The position numbers and the translations under genes were made by a program. The notes beneath the pieces are model-generated. The model was not told where the DNA came from, searched no databases, and worked only from the letters and a program-made list of their open reading frames with translations. This document shows, one piece after another, positions 4,882-8,868 of a stretch of 8,868 nucleotides of DNA (position 1 is its first letter; each line of letters starts with the position of its first letter). Source of the stretch: Clostridia bacterium (GTDB lineage Bacteria > Bacillota > Clostridia > Christensenellales > CAG-138); NCBI GenBank assembly GCA_017435185.1, contig JAFSFN010000100.1:1-8868 (forward strand), read 5' to 3'.

Positions 4882-6720
4882 ATGAAATTTGATTTTAATA
4901 AACTTGAGCAACAGCTTGGAAAAGTTGAAAAGCCTGCAAGATATGTGGGAAATGAATTGAATATAATAAGGAAAGAGGAGGCCAAACTCAGGTTTGCCCT
5001 TCTTTTTCCTGATGTTTACGAAATAGGAATGTCGCATCTTGGGTCACGCATTATATACAATGCACTCAACAGCTGTGAAGATGTTGCCTGCGAGAGGGCA
5101 TATGCGCCGTGGCCGGATATGGAAAAACTCTTGCGTGAGAATGCATACCCGCTCTATTCACTTGAAACATATACTCCGCTCGGCGAGTTCGATATAATCG
5201 GCTTTTCGCTCTTGTATGAGATGTGCTATACAAACATACTCACAATGCTTGAATTGTCGTCAATACCGTTTTTGTCGAAAGACAGAGCTGAAGATATGCC
5301 CATAGTCGTGTGCGGCGGTCCTTGCACCTGCAACAGTGAGCCCATTGCCGATATATTCGATGCAATTATGATTGGTGATGGCGAAGAACTCGTCGTCGAT
5401 GTTGCCAAATGTGTCATGCAGGCAAAGGAGAAAGGTTGTTCAAGGCATGAGACACTGATTGCGCTTTCAAAGATAGAAGGCGTGTATATTCCTTCTTTTT
5501 ATGAGCCGCAGTATGAAAACGGAAGTTTCAAAGCAATTAAAAAGATAGAGCCTTCAGCGCCTGACAGGCCGACAAGAAGAATCGTCAAAGACCTTGACAA
5601 AGCAGCTTATATCGGAAAACCGATAGTTCCGTTCTTGCCCATAACGCACGACCGTATAGCGCTTGAAATTTTCCGCGGCTGTACTCGCGGCTGCAGATTC
5701 TGTCAGGCAGGCTTTATATATCGTCCTGTGCGTGAACGAGAGATAGACACGGTGATGGACAACGCGCGTTCGCTGATAAATTGTACGGGTTATGATGAAA
5801 TATCACTTTTTTCGTTAAGTTCGGGCGATTATTCAAAAATACATGAGTTAGTGCCCCAACTTATAGACGAATTCAGTGAGAAACACGTTTCGCTTGCACT
5901 GCCTTCGCTCAGAATAGATTCATTTTTGAAGGACGACCTTGAAAAGATACAGAGCGTGAGAAAAACAGGTCTTACTTTTGCACCGGAAGCAGGCACACAG
6001 CGTTTGCGTGATGTAATAAACAAAGGCGTTACGGAGGAAGATTTGCTCAGAAGCGTGAGCGATGCGTTTGAATCCGGCTGGAACAGCGTCAAACTGTATT
6101 TTATGATAGGTCTGCCCACGGAGACGGATGAAGATATACTGGGTATAGCCGATCTTGCGAGAAAGGTGTCACGAACTTTCTACTCAATGCCCAAGGAAAA
6201 GCGAGGCAAAGGGTTGCGTCTTGTTGTAAGCGCATCATCTTTTGTCCCCAAACCGTTCACTCCGTTCCAGTGGGAAGGACAGGATACGCTTGAAGAACTC
6301 AGAAGAAAGCAACTGCTCCTTAAGGATGCGCTCAAGGGCATACGCGGTGTCGAGTTTTCTTATCACGAGAGCGTTATAAGTGAACTCGAAGCGGTTTTTG
6401 CACGAGGTGACAGGCGTCTTGCAGCCGCACTTATTGAAGCGTATAAAAACGGTGCGCGATTCGATTCGTGGGATGAGCATTTCAAAAAAGAAGCATGGGA
6501 AGTTGCTTTTGAAAAATGCGGCATAGACGGGGCTTATTATGCAAACAGACGGCGTGAAGAAAGCGAAGTTTTGCCCTGGTCACATATTGATATGATAGTT
6601 ACGGAAGAATACTTAAAGAAGGAACTGGAAAAGGCACTTGAAGCAAAGCCCACGAAGGATTGCCGCAAGGGCTGTAACGGGTGCTTTGGTAATAAATATG
6701 CGGATTATTGCAAGGTTTGA
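4882..6720 (+). CDS. B12-binding-type radical SAM protein, TIGR03960-like
   Basis: A 612-residue protein of unknown reaction. Residues 15-170 resemble the B12-binding-type N-terminal domain of this family: VEKPARYVGNELN (15-27), LFPDVYEIGMSHLG (41-54), CGGPCTCNSEPIADIFD (144-160) and IGDGEE (164-169). The classic cobalamin motif DxHxxG is not visible, so cobalamin binding is only a family assignment. The radical SAM core carries RGCTRGCRFCQAGF (265-278), with Cys267, Cys271 and Cys274 as the CxxxCxxC ligands of the 4Fe-4S cluster, followed by SLSSGDYS (311-318), TFAPEAGTQRLRDVINKG (365-382) and KLYFMIGLPTE (404-414). A second cysteine set near the C-terminus (Cys594, Cys598, Cys601) could bind another cluster or zinc. 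An in-frame TAA at 4876-4878 excludes an earlier start, and the next Met, residue 50, lies inside the conserved domain, so ATG 4882 is secure. The last 23 bases overlap the DUF2344 gene. It is cytoplasmic by appearance, and a role in RNA modification is only guesswork. Confidence 0.9.
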   Translation: MKFDFNKLEQQLGKVEKPARYVGNELNIIRKEEAKLRFALLFPDVYEIGMSHLGSRIIYNALNSCEDVACERAYAPWPDMEKLLRENAYPLYSLETYTPLGEFDIIGFSLLYEMCYTNILTMLELSSIPFLSKDRAEDMPIVVCGGPCTCNSEPIADIFDAIMIGDGEELVVDVAKCVMQAKEKGCSRHETLIALSKIEGVYIPSFYEPQYENGSFKAIKKIEPSAPDRPTRRIVKDLDKAAYIGKPIVPFLPITHDRIALEIFRGCTRGCRFCQAGFIYRPVREREIDTVMDNARSLINCTGYDEISLFSLSSGDYSKIHELVPQLIDEFSEKHVSLALPSLRIDSFLKDDLEKIQSVRKTGLTFAPEAGTQRLRDVINKGVTEEDLLRSVSDAFESGWNSVKLYFMIGLPTETDEDILGIADLARKVSRTFYSMPKEKRGKGLRLVVSASSFVPKPFTPFQWEGQDTLEELRRKQLLLKDALKGIRGVEFSYHESVISELEAVFARGDRRLAAALIEAYKNGARFDSWDEHFKKEAWEVAFEKCGIDGAYYANRRREESEVLPWSHIDMIVTEEYLKKELEKALEAKPTKDCRKGCNGCFGNKYADYCKV

Positions 6721-7336
6721 AAAGAGCGAAGAAGCGAGATTCGTTTCTCATTTAGACATACAAAGAGCGTTTCAGCGCGCCATGCAAAGGGCGGGCTTCC
6801 CGATGGCATACTCACAAGGCTTTAATCCGCACCAGCTTGTTTCATTTGCAACAGCGTTGGCTGTGGGATATACAAGCAGTAGTGAGTGGGTTGATGTCAA
6901 ATTCTCACAAAGCATAACTACCGATGAGTTTGTAAAAGGCATGAATTCTGTTTTACCGCAGGGGTTTGCGGTCGCAGAGGCAAAAGAGGTAGCCGACAAT
7001 GCGAAATCGCTGACGGCAATAATGAGAGCATCGGAATATGAGATAACATTCTCAAAACTTGATAAAAACGCCGTTGACGAACTGATGAGCTCTGATATAA
7101 CTGTAATGAAGCGTACAAAGGGCGGCATGAAAGAAGTGAATATACGCCCCGATGTATTTGCATATTCTGTTATCGAAAATAAACTTCTTTTGACGGGCAG
7201 ACTCGATGCCGCAGGCAGTCTCAATATAGAACTTTTGCTATGTGCACTTAAAGAAAAAATGCCGGGTGAATGGACAGCAAGAGTCCACAGAAACAATATA
7301 ATTTTCAATGAAGGAGAAAAGGTGACAGCGCTATGA
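6698..7336 (+). CDS. DUF2344 radical SAM-linked protein, TIGR03936-like
   Basis: A 212-residue cytoplasmic protein of unknown function that is usually encoded beside, or fused to, TIGR03960-type radical SAM proteins. The N-terminus is characteristic: RIIARFEKSEEARFVSHLD (2-20), then FQRAMQRAGFPMAYSQGFNP (25-44) and LVSFATALAVGYTSSSEW (47-64). The middle and C-terminal parts (100-212) are less distinctive and contain no cysteine pattern or membrane segment. I chose ATG 6698 because it begins the conserved domain; the in-frame ATG at 6638 would add 20 residues lying antiparallel to no motif and inside the upstream gene. The ribosome site is weak, so translation is probably coupled to the upstream gene through the 23-base overlap. 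The stop overlaps the rng start as ATGA, a further sign of coupled expression. It probably acts with the radical SAM protein, for example in substrate binding, which is inference from linkage. Confidence 0.9.
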   Translation: MRIIARFEKSEEARFVSHLDIQRAFQRAMQRAGFPMAYSQGFNPHQLVSFATALAVGYTSSSEWVDVKFSQSITTDEFVKGMNSVLPQGFAVAEAKEVADNAKSLTAIMRASEYEITFSKLDKNAVDELMSSDITVMKRTKGGMKEVNIRPDVFAYSVIENKLLLTGRLDAAGSLNIELLLCALKEKMPGEWTARVHRNNIIFNEGEKVTAL

Positions 7337-8823
7337 GTCGTGATTTGGTAGTAGATATAAATCCATATCAGACTCGTGTTGCGCTGATGGAGGATGGCTG
7401 TGTCAATGAACTGCTTATTGAGAAGCGAGGGCACGGCCGTCTTGTCAGCAATATATACAAGGGCAGAGTTCAGAATGTGCTTCCGGGCATGCAGGCGGCG
7501 TTTGTCGATATAGGTCTTGAACGCAATGCTTTTTTATATGCAGGAGATATTCAGATAGACGGAAATGATTTTGTGTTCAACGGCAAGCCGACAGATGTTA
7601 AAATGCCGATACCGAACATTAAAGACATGGTCAAGCCCGGGCAGGAGATAATCGTCCAGCTTGCAAAAGAAGGCGTAGGAACAAAGGGCGCCAGAATAAC
7701 CACAAATATAACATTGCCCATACGCACGCTCGTGCTCATGCCTACCGTCAATTATGTCGGTGTTTCAAGGCGCATAGAAGATGACGAAGAAAGAACAAGA
7801 CTTAAGGATATACTTGAAAGCATAAAGCCCGAGAATTTGGGCGTTATAGTTCGTACAGCAGGTGAGGGAAAGAGCAGGGAAGAATTGGAAAGGGACCTGC
7901 AGTTCCTTGTTAAGATGTGGAACAGAATAAAAGAAAACAGCAAGCGTATGAGTGCGCCCTGCCTTTTGCATGAAGAGGAATCGTTGGTGTTCCGTACTGT
8001 GCGTGATATGTTCACATCTCAGATAGACCATCTTTATATAAACGATGAGAAATACTTTGAAAAAGTGCAGATGGTGGCAAATATAAATTCACCCGAACTT
8101 GGCAAAAGGGTGGTACTGTATGACAGACTGCCCGATATGTTCGACAAACTGAACCTTGAAACGGCAATAGATGACGCATTGACACGCAAAGTCTGGTTCA
8201 AAAACGGCGGTTATATAATAATCGACCAGACAGAAGCCCTGACTACCATCGATGTAAACACGGGAAAATATGTGGGTACCGATAATCTTCAGGAAACAAT
8301 AACTCAAACCAACTGTGAAGCCGCAGTCGAGATAGCACGCCAACTCAGAATAAGAGACATAAGCGGAATAATCATAATCGACTTCATAGATATGGACGAA
8401 CTCGAAGATAAGGAACGAGTAATAAACGCCCTCAAAGAAGAACTGAAGAAAGACAGGACAAAGTCAACGGTTTTGGGCATAACTTCGCTCGGTCTTGTTG
8501 AAATGACTCGCAAGAAAACAAGGCATTGTATCGACAATACACTCCGTGTGCCTTGCCCATACTGCAATGGCGACGGAAAAGTTCTCTCGCCCGAAACAGT
8601 GCTCATGAAAGCACGCAAAAAGCTCAGACGCTGTTTTGAATCTGAAAACATGGAACTGTATGAGCTCACGCTCCATCCGTCTGTTGCTGCCTATATGGAC
8701 GGAGATGAAGACATGGTCATACCTCGAAATAAAGATAAGCAAGTAGTAATAAAAACAGACAACAGTATGCATGTCGCCGAATTTAAGGTTGAAGCAATAG
8801 TGTATAACAACAAAAAAGTCTGA
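7333..8823 (+). CDS. rng: Ribonuclease G (RNase E/G family)
   Basis: Single-strand-specific endoribonuclease for rRNA maturation and mRNA decay. The 496-residue length is that of RNase G and lacks the long C-terminal scaffold of RNase E. The N-terminal S1 RNA-binding domain spans about residues 36-130 (NIYKGRVQNVLPGMQAAFVDIG at 40-61, interrupted here only by normal text; NAFLYAGDI at 65-73). The 5'-sensor/RNase H-like region holds VIVRTAGEGKS (171-181). The DNase I-like catalytic part has TTIDVNTGKYVG (304-315) and IIDFIDMD (348-355). Asp307, Asn309 and Asp350 match the spacing of the E. coli RNase E catalytic Asp303, Asn305 and Asp346. The zinc-link CPYC (408-411) aligns with Cys404/Cys407, predicting a zinc-joined dimer pair. 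The start overlaps the previous stop (ATGA), and AGGTGA (7320-7325) lies 7 bases upstream. The promoter just after the stop, and known clostridial gene order, suggest rplU follows. Confidence 0.97.
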   Translation: MSRDLVVDINPYQTRVALMEDGCVNELLIEKRGHGRLVSNIYKGRVQNVLPGMQAAFVDIGLERNAFLYAGDIQIDGNDFVFNGKPTDVKMPIPNIKDMVKPGQEIIVQLAKEGVGTKGARITTNITLPIRTLVLMPTVNYVGVSRRIEDDEERTRLKDILESIKPENLGVIVRTAGEGKSREELERDLQFLVKMWNRIKENSKRMSAPCLLHEEESLVFRTVRDMFTSQIDHLYINDEKYFEKVQMVANINSPELGKRVVLYDRLPDMFDKLNLETAIDDALTRKVWFKNGGYIIIDQTEALTTIDVNTGKYVGTDNLQETITQTNCEAAVEIARQLRIRDISGIIIIDFIDMDELEDKERVINALKEELKKDRTKSTVLGITSLGLVEMTRKKTRHCIDNTLRVPCPYCNGDGKVLSPETVLMKARKKLRRCFESENMELYELTLHPSVAAYMDGDEDMVIPRNKDKQVVIKTDNSMHVAEFKVEAIVYNNKKV

Positions 8824-8833
8824 CAAAAATATA

Positions 8834-8862
8834 GTGACATATTTGATTTTGTGTGATATAAT
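8834..8862 (+). promoter_or_regulatory. Predicted strong promoter pointing out of the right edge, probably for rplU (L21)
   Basis: A -35 GTGACA (8834-8839) and a perfect -10 TATAAT (8857-8862) are spaced by exactly 17 bases, with an extended -10 TG at 8854-8855. The predicted transcript start falls at about 8869, just past the window. No intrinsic terminator is visible between the rng stop (8823) and the -35 box, so rng transcripts may read through. The rplU assignment rests on usual clostridial gene order and not on sequence seen here. Confidence 0.7.
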
Positions 8863-8868
8863 ACTAAA

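Noticed and set aside
4863..4892. ATG at 4863 as a start upstream of the radical SAM gene
   Set aside because: It is in another frame and stops after 9 codons. It also lies upstream of most of the predicted -10 box.
6772..7434. Minus-strand open frame of 220 codons opposite the DUF2344 gene and the rng start
   Set aside because: It is antisense to two well-supported genes, spans their junction, is Ser/Leu-rich like a shadow frame and shows no recognisable domain.
8304..8826. Two overlapping minus-strand open frames opposite the rng 3' half
   Set aside because: They lie opposite the catalytic and zinc-link regions of RNase G, carry no family motifs, and are explained by codon bias of the real gene.
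1..8868. CRISPR arrays, insertion sequences, tRNA or rRNA genes, phage genes
   Set aside because: No regularly spaced repeats, transposase motifs, tRNA-like cloverleaf or rRNA sequence was noticed. The coding density is filled by ordinary metabolic and RNA-processing genes.

Overview
The window looks like chromosomal DNA of a low-to-moderate GC Gram-positive bacterium, most likely class Clostridia. The basis is AT-rich intergenic DNA, frequent ATA (Ile) and AGA (Arg) codons, purine-rich Shine-Dalgarno sites, housekeeping-like TTGACA/TATAAT promoters with extended -10 elements, and the gene order radical SAM / DUF2344 / RNase G, which in Clostridia commonly precedes the L21 (rplU) operon. I cannot name a genus.

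Layout. (1) Positions 1-583, minus strand: a 5'-complete gene running off the left edge, encoding a DUF3006-like N-terminal domain, a charged linker and one transmembrane helix. (2) Positions 584-681: a compact divergent control region in which two back-to-back promoters interlock. (3) Positions 682-4828, plus strand: a dTDP-L-rhamnose type cluster of rfbA (rmlA), a family 2 glycosyltransferase, a 168-base gap holding a start-less 41-codon open frame, rfbB (rmlB) and rfbD (rmlD). The 3,5-epimerase gene rfbC (rmlC), needed to complete the pathway, is not in the window. (4) Positions 4829-4881: a short intergenic region with a dyad and a good promoter whose predicted start lies almost on the next ATG. 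(5) Positions 4882-8823: three overlapping or tightly packed genes encoding a B12-binding-type radical SAM protein (TIGR03960-like), its linked DUF2344 partner (TIGR03936-like) and ribonuclease G. (6) Positions 8824-8868: a strong promoter pointing out of the right edge, probably for the rplU operon.

How it works together. RfbA, RfbB and RfbD supply three of the four steps from glucose-1-phosphate to dTDP-L-rhamnose, and the glycosyltransferase between them probably uses this or a related sugar for a surface polysaccharide. The second unit couples an uncharacterised radical SAM pair to an RNA-processing enzyme, next to a presumed ribosomal protein operon. This suggests a role in RNA or ribosome metabolism, but nothing in the sequence proves it.

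Most of the window is conventional. The points best worth a second look are the predicted leaderless start of the radical SAM operon, the missing rfbC, the ATAA junction with an open frame after the glycosyltransferase, and the uncharacterised radical SAM/DUF2344 pair.
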